Shown here piece by piece: positions 10,931 through 20,504 of a stretch of 64,000 nucleotides of DNA. Origin of the DNA: Macrostomum hystrix (taxonomy: Eukaryota; Platyhelminthes; Macrostomidae). The translations under genes were made by a program, and so were the position numbers. The stretch covers positions 310,001 to 374,000 of the forward strand of contig CATNEN010000005.1 in NCBI GenBank assembly GCA_950097015.1, written 5' to 3'. Position 1 is the first letter of the stretch, and every line of letters starts with the position of its first letter. Under the pieces are notes generated by a model. That model saw only the letters and a list, made by a program, of their open reading frames with translations. It did not search any database and was not told the origin of the DNA.

Positions 10931-12738
10931 GAATTTTTGCTTTATTATGCTGCTTCGAATACCCCACGAAACGTCAAGTTCCTCTGGCAAGTAACTAAGA
11001 TTCGATTTTAATTTAGGAAGTTCTGCTGTGATATTTTGACTTAGGTCTCTCTTTACGTTGAGATTCCTAAATGAGGTCGGGTGTCCTACTCTTTGTGAGA
11101 GATTCTCTTTTCGCAACTCGAAAATAACGAAGACAAGACGATTCAAATTCCCAGCTAAACAGCTGATATTTAAGTGTTAATTAGTAAATATGAGAAAGCT
11201 ATGATCACTGATCAATTCCCCTGGCAGCGCTCTTTTCGTCCCCTGCCAGGTACTGTACTTAATTCAATCCAATTCACAATTCGCACTAACAAAATCTCGA
11301 TAACCGCAACACAAAACACGAACTCTACTCGATAATACGACACGATAAATAACACAAATAAATCCTAGACAAACAGATAGTCCCTATAACAAACAAGATA
11401 AATAACGCGAAACCTAACCAAAATCCCTAACATAAAACCGAGGCGACCAGCAAGCACTTCTGCACTATGGCACAACGATAGTTCTATCGTGCCACACCTA
11501 ATGTCTGTTCGACGGCGTCCCACCGATGATTGTCGGCGATATGGAGAGTGCTTCCGTGCTTGCCAATCCCTATCTAACACTCCGTCAGCAGTTGGCCAGA
11601 CGTACCGAGCTCAGCGCAAGCTACTTACTGACGTGGGGTTGAGTGTGGGGGTTTTCTTTGACTAACTAGTTGGACCGGTTTACCTGTCCCGGTATCTATT
11701 TACTAGGATGCATAACACGAATGAGAACAATATCAAGATCAAGAGCAAGAGCGAGGTCAAACGCGAGACCAGAATCACATGAGAACAATATTTCAGCGCA
11801 ATAGTCAGTTTTATAGTCAAGCGCCCGCCCCAGCCCTCATCAAAGCCTGGGTGCCGGCCGCGCCGCTTGTTCTTCTGCCAGGTCGACCCTGCCGGTTAAC
11901 GAACCGGCTGCTGATTGGCCCGGCTCGGGGTGTCGCACTTAAGTCGGTTCACTTCAATCGGCTAGCCGTCCTCCCATTGGTTGGGCCCACCAGACCAGGG
12001 CTAGTCTGATGCCTTGGCTGTAGAGCAGGGGTGACCGGCCGGTCGCGTGTTAGGCCTGGCTGGGGTGCGCATGTACAAACAACTAACCTATAAGATACAT
12101 TTAAAAAATTCATAATATTGACGTGCGCGAATAAGTTACTACAAGTAGAAATATACGCATTATAAAAACATGCCGACACTACACTGCCAACGCAAATTAA
12201 GACGTCTCTCTATCTAGACAGTCATATTGGCCTTTAAGAGTGGTCTGTGGTCGGAGGGATCAGTGAACCTTGGCGTTGCTTCCAGTCTAGATTTATCTAT
12301 ACAACTGAATGCTCTCTAGACCTAAAGAGCTGACTCATCGCCTGACACCACCTTGCTGTGGGTGAGTCCAGTCAGCAATATACTGTCTGGCTATGTTAGT
12401 CAGCTCAGGCTAAGAAATTCACAATAACACCGCCCTGTTAAAGAGGTCGAAACTAGGGCAGAGAAGCAAGGCTAAGAGAGGAAACATTATCGATCAATTC
12501 GGTTATGCTCACAAAAGCCTAAAAGAAAAAGAGGAACTACAGTACTTTTCTCGGAAATTAAAGACTAGATTAGATTCTAAATTATTCTAAATAAGCGCAA
12601 TTTCTTTCGAAACAATACAAATAAAGAACAAAGGATTTATTACAAAAAATATTACTTTTGTTTGATAAACTTGTCGACCTAACAACAATAAATTAAACCA
12701 TCTGTGTTAATCGCACAAAATGAAACTCTGCATTTGTA
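10931..12738. other. Intergenic region with a GC-rich island
   Basis: No convincing gene. 11820-12060 is GC-rich with two CCAAT-type motifs (GATTGGCCC, CCATTGGTTGG), unlike its AT-rich surroundings, and may be part of a long terminal repeat or promoter. No matching second copy occurs in the window, so I do not assign it. Confidence 0.4.
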
Positions 12739-12744
12739 TTTATT
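12739..12744 (-). terminator. Polyadenylation signal for MCTS1
   Basis: AATAAA on the minus strand, about 50 bases past the MCTS1 stop codon. Confidence 0.55.
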
Positions 12745-12793
12745 AAACAATGAAGCGCAGGCAATTAATCTAGCTATACAAAGTGCAGTGCAC

Positions 12794-13339
12794 CTATTTT
12801 ACAGAGCGCAGCCTCCACAGGCCGTCATTCAAACAGTGCACAGTCTCAATTCCTACGCCCTTATTCTTGCTGGCAATGTCTTCAGCGCTCATCGAAGTCA
12901 GGCCGACAGCCAAGGCGTGCTGCTTGCCTTCGGCCATGACTGCGACAACAGTGCCAGCCGGAACCTGGGCTAGCCGACCTCCTGGCGTGGTCAGGCCTGG
13001 ACACATCACATTGGACCCGTTGAGTAGGAATTTAATCGCTCCCTTGTCGGCTTGCATATGCGGCAGCATAAACGGATAGCGATGCAACAGTTTCAAGCTG
13101 GGATAAAGTGGAGAGTCGCGCTGCTTGAAGAACAGAACCTCGCCAGCCGGATTGGCATAGAGCTCGATGTGCTCGTGACACTTCACAACGCTAAGAGTCT
13201 CCTTCTTGGGTAGGATCTGATCAACGTACTCCGCACAGCCGGGATACTGGGATAGGATGGTGTTGCGAATGGCCTTCTGCACACTGTTCTTAGCATTGTT
13301 CACCGAGGAAATGTTCTCTTTTTCTTCGAATTTGCGAAA
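12794..13339 (-). CDS. MCTS1: MCTS1 (MCT-1) translation re-initiation factor
   Basis: A 181-residue protein, the usual MCTS1 length, starting MFRKFEEKENISS and ending NDGLWRLRSVK. MCTS1 pairs with DENR, binds the 40S subunit, and promotes recycling and re-initiation after short upstream ORFs. The N-terminal MCT1 domain (about 1-90) contains the CHEHIE and LLHRYPFMLPH motifs. The PUA domain (about 92-175) contains DKGAIKFLLNGSNVMCPGL, then MAEGKQHALAVG. An in-frame upstream ATG would add 18 residues, but family alignment supports the start at 13339. The coding region has no intron. A T-rich acceptor (TTTTTTTAG) ends at 13421, so the 5' UTR is cis- or trans-spliced. The snoRNA host gene lies upstream on the same strand. 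Confidence 0.95.
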   Translation of the reverse strand, partial: FRKFEEKENISSVNNAKNSVQKAIRNTILSQYPGCAEYVDQILPKKETLSVVKCHEHIELYANPAGEVLFFKQRDSPLYPSLKLLHRYPFMLPHMQADKGAIKFLLNGSNVMCPGLTTPGGRLAQVPAGTVVAVMAEGKQHALAVGLTSMSAEDIASKNKGVGIETVHCLNDGLWRLRSVK

Positions 13340-13420
13340 CATGACGGCAGATTGGGGCTGCAATTTGTAACGACTCAAATACTGACTGTGCAATGTAGCA
13401 GTTGTTAATTTAGCATCCGT

Positions 13421-13434
13421 CTAAAAAAACAAAG
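13421..13434 (-). promoter_or_regulatory. Splice acceptor upstream of MCTS1 (cis or spliced-leader)
   Basis: On the minus strand a T-rich tract ends in TTTTTTTAG followed by ACGGATGC, 82 bases before the MCTS1 start codon. No obvious donor was found nearby. Confidence 0.5.
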
Positions 13435-13489
13435 CTCGAAACAGAAATTAGAAAATACTAAGTGGTTAGATAAAGAATTGTCGACCATT

Positions 13490-13760
13490 ACAGTACACGA
13501 GTCTGAGCTCGATTCCGCATTAATTAATCTGGCATGCAGCCGCGGAGAGACGGCTGACAAGGGGCTCGTCGTGCAATTAACGTCATTCAGAGCCAACTTT
13601 TAAGGCATAGTTAGTGTACACTGCCTGACGAGGAGAAAGCGTGTGCCTGCGTACGGTATCTGTGTGCTCAGGAGTCAGCGAAATGTGCAAAATTGCTTTC
13701 TTGCTGACTGCGGGTCTAGTGTCACCAAATAGTGTGTTACTTCCTGCAAACCTGAAACCA
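13490..13760 (+). mobile_element. SINE family B, copy 3
   Basis: Contains GAGCTCGATTCCGCA (B-box side), GCAGCCGCGGAGAGA, GTACACTGCCTGACGA, GTGTGCTCAGGAGTCAGCG and a 3' end GTCACCAAATAGTGTG. It covers the same body as copy 1 and helps define the element's 3' end. Confidence 0.7.
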
Positions 13761-14235
13761 CTATTATTTTATAACTAATGACCAAACTACTAAGTCCATG
13801 AGCTAACTAAAACATACAAAGAAAATACAAAGATAACAATTAACTTGCTTAACAATTTAGAAATTGGAAAACTGCATAACACAAAAGTTTACGACAACTC
13901 AAAGACAGATTTATTGTTATAAATAAAATCGTTAAGCATATAATACTGCTAAAATGTGATGATCACTTCGGGTGCAGTAAAATTGAACGTCAATACAAAA
14001 ATGTAGCAAAGGCTATAAAAATGCCATGTCAAAATTTTAAATAAAGTCAGAGACAGTTAAAATGCAGTCCTTGTGACAAATCGACTCAAGCAGGCACTTG
14101 GAGGCCAGCAGGCGAGACTAGAAGTAGATTCTGGAATAAAAGTGCCAGGTAAAATTGTTTTTCGATAAACGATTAATGAAACTTGTAAGTTACAAATTAA
14201 ATATGATAGTGTACATAATCGTTCACATCTAGCTG

Positions 14236-14319
14236 CCATCAGAGAGAAGATTAGACGCCATTCATAGTCTATTGATATTAGACTCATATGGTTGATCCAT
14301 ATAAATATGTCATCATTTT
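14236..14319 (-). ncRNA. SNORD7: Box C/D snoRNA A1, predicted U6 snRNA guide
   Basis: C box ATGATGA complements 14310-14316 and D box CTGA complements 14239-14242. The 12 bases before D (CTAATCTTCTCT) are complementary to AGAGAAGAUUAG of U6 snRNA. The D+5 rule puts the methyl group on A47 of the human numbering, the site served by SNORD7 (mgU6-47). The U6 sequence is recalled, not aligned. Confidence 0.8.
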
Positions 14320-14357
14320 GAGCTTACAAAACATGCGACTATGGAAGAAATAAAACA

Positions 14358-14437
14358 CTAGTCAGAGATAATTAAAACCATTCATAATGTCTTGTAGACT
14401 CATATGGTTGATCCAAAAAAGCAGTCTCATCATTAAA
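14358..14437 (-). ncRNA. Box C/D snoRNA A2, paralogue of A1
   Basis: C box complements 14427-14433 and D box 14362-14365. It shares GGATCAACCATATGAGTCTA and TATGAATGG with A1, but the element before D is different (GGTTTTAATTAT), so the U6 guide has been lost or replaced. Confidence 0.75.
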
Positions 14438-14637
14438 TATAGCTAACAAATAATTATTGGTAAGCAGCTGTAAAGTATAGGACAAATTTTCTTACCTTAA
14501 ACGCAAAGATGACGCACAACCGTGACAAAAGCAATCAGGCATTAGCGGACGTCTGAAAATTTGAATGAAATAATGTAATCAGCGCATTCAAAGGTAAAAA
14601 AGAGCAAGTATAAAATAATATGAACTTAAGAACATTA

Positions 14638-14726
14638 TATATCAGATAGGGGCGTTTTTCCACAATTGCTTGTCTATTATTACAGAGCAAGGCGTCAGAA
14701 AGACTAATCAATAAATCATCCTGTTT
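14638..14726 (-). ncRNA. Box C/D snoRNA B1, predicted double 28S guide
   Basis: D box complements 14642-14645 and the C box is imperfect (AGGATGA, complement of 14716-14722). Upstream of D, ACGCCCCTAT pairs with 28S AUAGGGGC; upstream of an internal CTGA, GATTAGTCTTT pairs with AAAGACUAAUC a few bases along. This 28S segment is targeted by SNORD77/80 in vertebrate GAS5. Confidence 0.75.
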
Positions 14727-14919
14727 TCGAAGGGTATAACAAACACCTAACGTGTGCAAAATAGTGAAAAATGACATACCTTCATAGAACAATGCCAACG
14801 ATTAGAAATCTCGACCTCCTCGAGCAAATGAACGCGTCTAAAACAGGACAGATCAGAATATTTAAAAGATATAAGCGATTAGTGCTATATGAAAATAAAT
14901 ATTATAAAATTTAAGCATT

Positions 14920-15004
14920 TCTATCAGGTAGAGCTAATAACTAGTCCGCATTTACACGATTTAGTGAATCGGACAAGAGGTGTCAAAATTGTATCATCAT
15001 TATA
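14920..15004 (-). ncRNA. SNORD44: Box C/D snoRNA C1, SNORD44-like
   Basis: C box ATGATGA complements 14994-15000 and D box 14924-14927. Upstream of D, TATTAGCTCTA pairs with 18S UAGAGCUAAUA. The D+5 base matches the adenosine guided by SNORD44 (human A166), a GAS5 snoRNA. Confidence 0.82.
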
Positions 15005-15046
15005 TATTATTAAAGTACATTAAATTGTCACTAATATAAAATAATT

Positions 15047-15290
15047 ACACCTGCCCTAATTAGGCCAGATGTGCAGCTAACAGCACAGCCGTAGCTATTG
15101 CGCGGCTTATCTGAAGGCTGCATACAGCGGTTCAGTCCATGGACTGGAGGGACGCCACACCCACTCTCAAATACCCCATAGCTGGGTCAACTGAAGCAAT
15201 GAAGATTTATTTAATTGTCTTGCTAAACCACAAGGCTACAACCGCCTCTAACCACAAGGCTGCAACCGCCTCTAAGGATCGTAAGTATCC
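15047..15290 (-). mobile_element. SINE family A, degenerate copy
   Basis: On the minus strand it has the GGGTATTTGAGAG-side body, the GTCCATGGACTG palindrome and GGCCAGATGTGCAGC (plus-strand reading). The tRNA-like head is eroded and its end duplicated (ACCACAAGGCT twice). It lies in the host-gene intron with snoRNA C1. Confidence 0.65.
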
Positions 15291-15513
15291 CTAAGTTTGG
15301 TTTAAAAGCGCAGCTGTGTGAAATATCAGTTTTATTGTTTGCTTAATAAAAATTAAGCATAGGTACAATTAAGTTAACTTACATACGATGGAATAATTCA
15401 TTGATTCTTTTGAAGCTGAGGCCTTGAAAATTCTGCAAAAATAGCGGGAAAGTTTGTTATAAAAAACTAAAAAACCTATTGGATAGATGGTTTCTGTTGG
15501 ACTAATGTATATT

Positions 15514-15581
15514 GCAATCAGATTCGGGAAATTGTTCAATCAAATTATTTATCATCGTAGGTAAGAGAAGTCATCACAATT
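15514..15581 (-). ncRNA. Box C/D snoRNA D1
   Basis: C box GTGATGA complements 15571-15577, D box 15518-15521, and a C'-like ATGAT follows CTTACCTACG. The antisense element before D is ACAATTTCCCGAAT. I recognise no target. It is alone in its intron. Confidence 0.7.
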
Positions 15582-15764
15582 ATTAATCCGAATATATTCA
15601 CTAAATAGTTACTATTTATAGTAGAAATTTCAGCTATAACTTACTTTAAGTGAGCTCGATACTGATGACTACCAGGAATCTGAAGGAGTTATATATATAT
15701 TTATTAAAAATAATAACTTATAGTAGGACATGAATCCTAACAAAAGCAAACTATTATTTTTTTT

Positions 15765-15846
15765 GCGATCAGAGCGCTGTAGTGCAATATCAGTTCCGTT
15801 TAATTGGATCACAGAAAGGTAAGCTTGACAGTTTCTCATCATGAAT
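15765..15846 (-). ncRNA. Box C/D snoRNA E1
   Basis: C box complements 15836-15842 and D box 15769-15772. CACTACAGCGCT precedes D and AGCTTACCTTTCTGTGATCC is internal; both are shared with E2 at 18637. Target not recognised. Confidence 0.75.
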
Positions 15847-15986
15847 ATACATGGTTTACCTGTTTAAAAAAACGACTGAACCTGCCTAAACTACAACATG
15901 GCATAGTACATGTGGAGTACTTGTAAAAAGACAAAGTAGTAGACTAGTTCTTTACGAATAAAATATGCTAGCTTTCTAATAGAGTT

Positions 15987-16058
15987 GAATTCAGCTGCCA
16001 AAGTTTAATTTCACGCTTTATCAAACAGCATGACGGTGTAAATAGGATCATCATGGAT
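15987..16058 (-). ncRNA. Box C/D snoRNA F1, possible 28S guide
   Basis: C box complements 16048-16054 and D box 15991-15994, closed by a GAAT/ATTC stem. The internal ACACCGTCATGCTGT, conserved in F2 and F3, resembles the complement of 28S ACAGCAGGACGGUG with one mismatch. Confidence 0.75.
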
Positions 16059-16258
16059 TCAATCTTTAGAAGCTAACTAACAATTAAAGTTAAAAAGGAA
16101 TATAAAACAAATTACCGTGGCCTACCTCAATCAGCTGGTGTTAACGTTCAGTTAGATGTCACTAAGTTGGCCCTTCGTGTTCTAAAACGAAAAGAAGGTT
16201 TACGGATCTAAAATTTTTGTCCGGATTTTAATACTTAAACGGTTTAACTAATTAAATC

Positions 16259-16331
16259 TACTTCAGATGGTGATGCATGGAAGATATATATCATTGTTAT
16301 CAAATGCAAAAGGTGATATCTCATCATACTA
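16259..16331 (-). ncRNA. Box C/D snoRNA G1, predicted 18S guide
   Basis: C box complements 16321-16327 and D box 16263-16266. CATGCATCACCAT before D pairs, with two G-U wobbles, with 18S GUGGUGGUGCAUG, the region served by SNORD61 in vertebrates. G2 and G3 keep the same element. Confidence 0.75.
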
Positions 16332-16535
16332 AATCCCTTTTCTCAATTGTTGCTATGTTAAAAATTTTTAGTATATAATTTTTGCAAATAAGAAAACAAA
16401 ATTAGATTTTTTATGTTACCTTTGAAAGACATTTAGGACGTGTTTTTTTAGGCACCTGAAAAAATAATTTAAGAAAAATCTGGTAAAAACAAAGCGGATT
16501 TTTAATAACGTTAATAGAAGCTTATAAAATACGCT

Positions 16536-16609
16536 GAAATCAGTTGAAGAAATTTAATCCGCATTTTTGTAAATTGGACAAAGGGTGTCAAATTTTTATC
16601 ATCATGTTA
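16536..16609 (-). ncRNA. Box C/D snoRNA C2, diverged SNORD44 paralogue
   Basis: C box complements 16599-16605 and D box 16540-16543. The body matches C1 (complement of GGACAAAGGGTGTCAAA), but the SNORD44-type element before D is gone, replaced by TAAATTTCTTCAA. Confidence 0.7.
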
Positions 16610-16705
16610 CAACTATTAGTCGCATTGTATGAAATCTATAGTGCTATTCTTGGCCTATAACTGAGATCTCTGGTTACTGCTATGCTATTTCTTGCAGTTA
16701 AATTG

Positions 16706-16775
16706 CAGTTCAGAACCCAGTGCTATCATCACCGAAAGTCAGGTCAAAGTGAAGATATTGAGTATCATCATAATA
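16706..16775 (-). ncRNA. Box C/D snoRNA H1, predicted 28S guide
   Basis: C box complements 16765-16771 and D box 16710-16713. An internal CTGA follows TCTTCACTTTGAC, complementary to 28S GUCAAAGUGAAGA. A C' TGATGA is present. The element before D (AGCACTGGGTT) is unassigned. Confidence 0.82.
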
Positions 16776-17158
16776 CGCAATGGTTATCGAAGTCTAATAT
16801 ACACCTCTAGAAAAGAATTAACACTGCATGTGAGCCACGCTCATCAGAAGCTGATATTAGGCAATAAAATTGAATAAAACAACTTCTGGATTTTAAGTGG
16901 ATCGGAAGAGCTTCCTAATCTAGCGACTAAATGAATCAGTCACCAATATACCTTAGTCGGTGATTGAAACGAGAAAGTCGCAAGCAATCGTGGGCAAATT
17001 TGAGATAAGTTTAACATAATTGTTACTCACTTTTAAAATTACCGACAGATATCCTTTCTCCGAATTGAACACTGGATAGTAACTGAAATGTCAATTTAAA
17101 GGCATCTTAGTATTGATAGCAAATCATTGATACTCTATTTGAGATGTTTTGGCACTTA

Positions 17159-17233
17159 AGAGTCAGATGGTGATGCATGAAAAAAAGATATATCATAGGT
17201 TCTCGAACAAGCAGGTGTTGTATCATCACACTA
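17159..17233 (-). ncRNA. Box C/D snoRNA G2, predicted 18S guide
   Basis: C box GTGATGA complements 17223-17229 and D box 17163-17166. The D-proximal CATGCATCACCAT is identical to G1. Alone in its intron. Confidence 0.78.
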
Positions 17234-17402
17234 TTGTATTATGAAACTAAAATATTATATAAAGCAATTTACCTTTATAGAATCCCCTTAGATCACTAGC
17301 ACTTGGTTGCTTCACCAACCTGAAGAAGTTTACATGAACAAAATTGCTTGAGCTTGTAGCGAAAAAAAAACAAAATAAAATTTTATAATTTAAAAACAAA
17401 AA

Positions 17403-17489
17403 CTAATCAGGAATAAATATTTTGTTCATACTGTAGCACACTTGGCGCCAGAGATCATATGAACTATGCTAATTAAATTCATCATAAAA
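17403..17489 (-). ncRNA. Box C/D snoRNA I
   Basis: C box complements 17479-17485 and D box 17407-17410. An internal AGCATAGTTCA could pair with 28S UGAACUAUGC, but no clear D' box follows it. Single copy. Confidence 0.65.
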
Positions 17490-17699
17490 TATATTACAAA
17501 ATAAAAGCATAGACAAAAATTACAAATATAATTTCGATTAGGATAAATAAGAAAGCAAGAAACTTACAGAATGAAATGAGATCACTAGGTAATTTGGAGG
17601 TAGAAGGAGCAAACCAAAAAGTAGCTGAAAGAATGGTGCAATTGTTATTAGAACTTTAATAATGGTCTATTAATTCTAATCTAAAAATCTAAACTGGTA

Positions 17700-17770
17700 A
17701 TGATCAGAGTATTATTAATTTACAATCACATTCATATCATAGTAGGTAAGGAAAAGAATTCATCACGTCA
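17700..17770 (-). ncRNA. Box C/D snoRNA D2
   Basis: C box GTGATGA complements 17760-17766 and D box 17704-17707. It shares CTTACCTAC followed by ATGAT with D1, while the D-proximal element differs. Confidence 0.7.
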
Positions 17771-17973
17771 CTGAACTATTAAAAACGGCTGTAGTAATAC
17801 ATATGTACTTACACATGTAATTCCTTGCCACCTCAGCCAGAATCATCTGCCTCGGACACCACAACATTCAAAAGGTCCATACGACTAGGACTATGTAACT
17901 GCAAAATAAAAGACCGATGTTAATGAGTGACAAAGAACAAAAGAACAAACAGTTGTGCGATAAAAATACGGAT

Positions 17974-18069
17974 AAGCTCAGGTAGCAAATATCTCTTCAA
18001 GATTTTAGGGCGTCGAAATGTGCACAAATGCACACTCGACTTCCGACGGTAATTCCAATCATCATTGTG
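17974..18069 (-). ncRNA. Box C/D snoRNA J1, predicted 18S and 28S guide
   Basis: C box complements 18059-18065 and D box 17978-17981. GATATTTGCTAC before D pairs with 28S GUAGCAAAUAUU (one G-U). Directly after the C box, TGGAATTACCG pairs with 18S CGGUAAUUCCA. Confidence 0.8.
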
Positions 18070-18130
18070 AATAACAAAAATATAATTACTAGACAACAAA
18101 TAGTTTTGCATAAATTAGCAACATGTCCAA

Positions 18131-18229
18131 AGCATCAGCGGCCAATTTTTCATTGACGCGAGTAGTTTTACTGCATGGCGATATCATTTTTCAGAGTCGC
18201 TAAGCCAGGGATAACAATCATCATGTACT
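18131..18229 (-). ncRNA. Box C/D snoRNA K
   Basis: C box complements 18218-18224, D box 18135-18138, internal D' CTGA and C' ATGAT, and an ACATG/CATGT end stem. GTTATCCCTG matches the complement of 28S CAGGGAUAAC but lies about 12 bases from D', so it may be an extra contact. Confidence 0.72.
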
Positions 18230-18301
18230 TTATTGCGGACGTGTGCTAAAACAAATTTAAGTTAAAAGTTGTACTAAACATAAAAACTACAAGTGTCTAT
18301 C

Positions 18302-18374
18302 CATCTCAGCTGCCATATGGTTCTTATCATGTGTGTCTAACAGCATGACGGTGTAATTAGGATCATCATTTAGA
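18302..18374 (-). ncRNA. Box C/D snoRNA F2
   Basis: C box complements 18363-18369 and D box 18306-18309, closed by a six-base CCATCT/AGATGG stem. ACACCGTCATGCTG is shared with F1 and F3. Confidence 0.8.
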
Positions 18375-18636
18375 TGGAACACTTAAGTCTTAGGAGTTAA
18401 TGAGCATTGGAAACAACACAATTTAAATTTCAAACGATTTAAGAAAAAATTTAACCTACCTACTAATATTGGCAAAACTGGCTTCTTGAGCCTGAGCCAA
18501 ATCTACTACTACTTTAAGTAGTCAGTCAGAAATCCACGTGAATTGTCGAATCTCAAGTCTAGAAAATTTGAAACGAAGTTCAAAATTTTGTTAAGAAACA
18601 TTTAAGGAGTCAATTTGATATTAATAAATGATACAA

Positions 18637-18719
18637 GACATCAGAGCGCTGTAGTGACTTATCACATCCCTAATTAGGATCACAGAAAGGTAAGCTAGAA
18701 CGTAATAATCATCATGCAA
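18637..18719 (-). ncRNA. Box C/D snoRNA E2
   Basis: C box complements 18709-18715 and D box 18641-18644. It carries the E1 elements CTACAGCGCT before D and AGCTTACCTTTCTGTGATCC internally. Confidence 0.75.
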
Positions 18720-18750
18720 TTAGATAATACTTCAACTACAAGGAGTATGA

Positions 18751-18848
18751 TTTGGGCTCAGACAGCAAATTATCTTCAGTGTTAGACTTTGATGTGCACA
18801 GTTGCGCACAACAAATTCCGACGGTAATTCCAATCATCATAGCCCAAA
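18751..18848 (-). ncRNA. Box C/D snoRNA J2
   Basis: C box complements 18834-18840 and D box 18758-18761, with an eight-base TTTGGGCT/AGCCCAAA end stem. It keeps the 18S-matching TGGAATTACCG of J1; the D-proximal AATTTGCTGT has two changes from J1. Confidence 0.82.
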
Positions 18849-18985
18849 ACAAATTTGAAGGATTCACTGCAGGGGAAGGAAAAAAGAGGGTAAGAAATGA
18901 AATGACAGATAAGTGATAAGACTATTAGTACTTTAAATACGAACAAAGTCTTAATTTGAGAAAAAAAACCTAAGCTTGCATGCAT

Positions 18986-19060
18986 CCATTTCAGCTGCCA
19001 TTAAATTAAAATCATGTGTTTCATACAGCATGACGGTGTAAAATTAATCATCATTTAATG
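18986..19060 (-). ncRNA. Box C/D snoRNA F3
   Basis: C box complements 19048-19054 and D box 18991-18994, with a CCATT/AATGG end stem and a C' ATGAT. ACACCGTCATGCTGTATGA is conserved with F1 and F2. Confidence 0.82.
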
Positions 19061-19340
19061 GAGCATAGCGAAGCAAAATTAGTTGATAGACTACAAAATA
19101 AGAAAATAGTAAAGGAGGTCGGAAGCAAATTTAAACGGACGAAAATCATTAATTAACTGCAAAAAATATAATTACACAATGAGCGCAAAAATTTACCTTA
19201 TTTGCTTCTTTGGAATTGCTTAAACTCTTCTGTGTGCTTCAGCTAGTCTGTTTTCTGGAGTCTAAAACGGTTATTAAATAGGTCGCTTGTAATATTGAGG
19301 AGAAATTTAACTTGCCAGTTTTTAGTTTATATACTCTTGC

Positions 19341-19416
19341 GCAATCAGATGGTGATGCATGAAAAAAGATTTGTCATAACAAAACTCTAACTATAGGTGA
19401 TTTTATCATCATTGTT
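19341..19416 (-). ncRNA. Box C/D snoRNA G3, predicted 18S guide
   Basis: C box complements 19406-19412 and D box 19345-19348. CATGCATCACCAT before D is identical to G1 and G2. Alone in its intron. Confidence 0.8.
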
Positions 19417-19596
19417 TGTTAAATAGGACATTACATTTATATAACAGTAAATAAAGGCATAGAATACTACTTACCAGTATAATCATGTACTCCGAGCGAA
19501 AAGTTTTTCTGAAATTTGTGAGAATAAATAAATATAACCAATTTGTGTTAGATGTTAACGGTAAAACCAAGCACTTGTATTCTTCGATATAAAAAT

Positions 19597-19678
19597 GCCA
19601 TCAGATAGGGGCGTTTGTCTACACAGAGCACTAATAAGCACACATAAGAAAGACTAATCATACAAGTTCATCATTAGG
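19597..19678 (-). ncRNA. Box C/D snoRNA B2, predicted 28S guide
   Basis: C box ATGATGA complements 19668-19674 and D box 19601-19604. It keeps ACGCCCCTAT before D and GATTAGTCTTT internally, but the internal box reads CTTA rather than the CTGA of B1. Its C box is better than that of B1. Confidence 0.8.
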
Positions 19679-19903
19679 AACTAAAGTTTTGGCTCTACTT
19701 TGTTAAGTACAAAGAATTAGGTCGACAGTACTAAACTAGTTTAAAAACAGTGATAACAATTTAAACATACTTACACTTTTAAAGCATGTTTTAATTCCTC
19801 GACTTAGCTAGTTATAAGGCATCTAAAATAAAATAATGAGATTTATTAATTAAAGAAAACAATATCAGTGGTTGAATGGACCTTACTTTAAATATTTAGA
19901 ACA

Positions 19904-19984
19904 CATATCAGGAAGAGCTAATAGTCCGCATGAATAAATGCTAAACAATTATTTGGACTAGAACAATGTTTTAACATCATTCTG
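19904..19984 (-). ncRNA. Box C/D snoRNA C3, SNORD44-like
   Basis: C box is ATGATGT (complement of 19974-19980) and D box complements 19908-19911. TATTAGCTCTTC before D keeps the 18S GAGCUAAUA match with one change near D relative to C1. Confidence 0.7.
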
Positions 19985-20065
19985 GGCATTTAACTTAAAT
20001 TAAGTCAACTATTTTCTAACCTGTCGATTAAATTTCAGATATACAAAATACAGTTTGAGGCAACA

Positions 20066-20137
20066 GTTTTCAGAACCCAGTGCTACAATCATAAAATATC
20101 AGATCAAAGTGAAGAATGTTTGGATATCATCACAAAA
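20066..20137 (-). ncRNA. Box C/D snoRNA H2, predicted 28S guide
   Basis: C box GTGATGA complements 20127-20133 and D box 20070-20073. The internal TTCACTTTGATCTGA keeps most of the H1 28S match, and AGCACTGGGTT before D is identical to H1. Confidence 0.78.
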
Positions 20138-20504
20138 TGTGCCTCATTTTGAATTCAATTACACTAAAATTAAATAATAACAAACTACTGTTTATAAATG
20201 TAAACACAAAAATGAAGGCTAACATAGTAATACAACTACTATTAAGATCTAATGACTAACATATTGCACAAAATTAATACAATTGAGTATAGGTAGAGTA
20301 CTTCAGAACCGAATTTTACATCCAAGCTGCTCTGTTTCAAAAGCATGTGCCCAGTACTGCCCTCAATATTTTAGATCCAAAGTACAAACTTGAAGTATAA
20401 AAATGGAGCTTCTTATAAGTACAAATAATTGTAGGATCATTTGGATATTGAAGCAGCAAAAAGGTGACACATTTTGGGAAGATCCAGAGCCAAGTGTTTA
20501 CAAC

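Noticed and set aside
11200-12430. Solo long terminal repeat
   Set aside because: No partner repeat, primer site or target-site duplication could be shown by eye.
17813-17898. Short 15-codon frame (MDLLNVVVSEADDSG) in a host-gene exon
   Set aside because: Too short, and frames do not continue across exon junctions.
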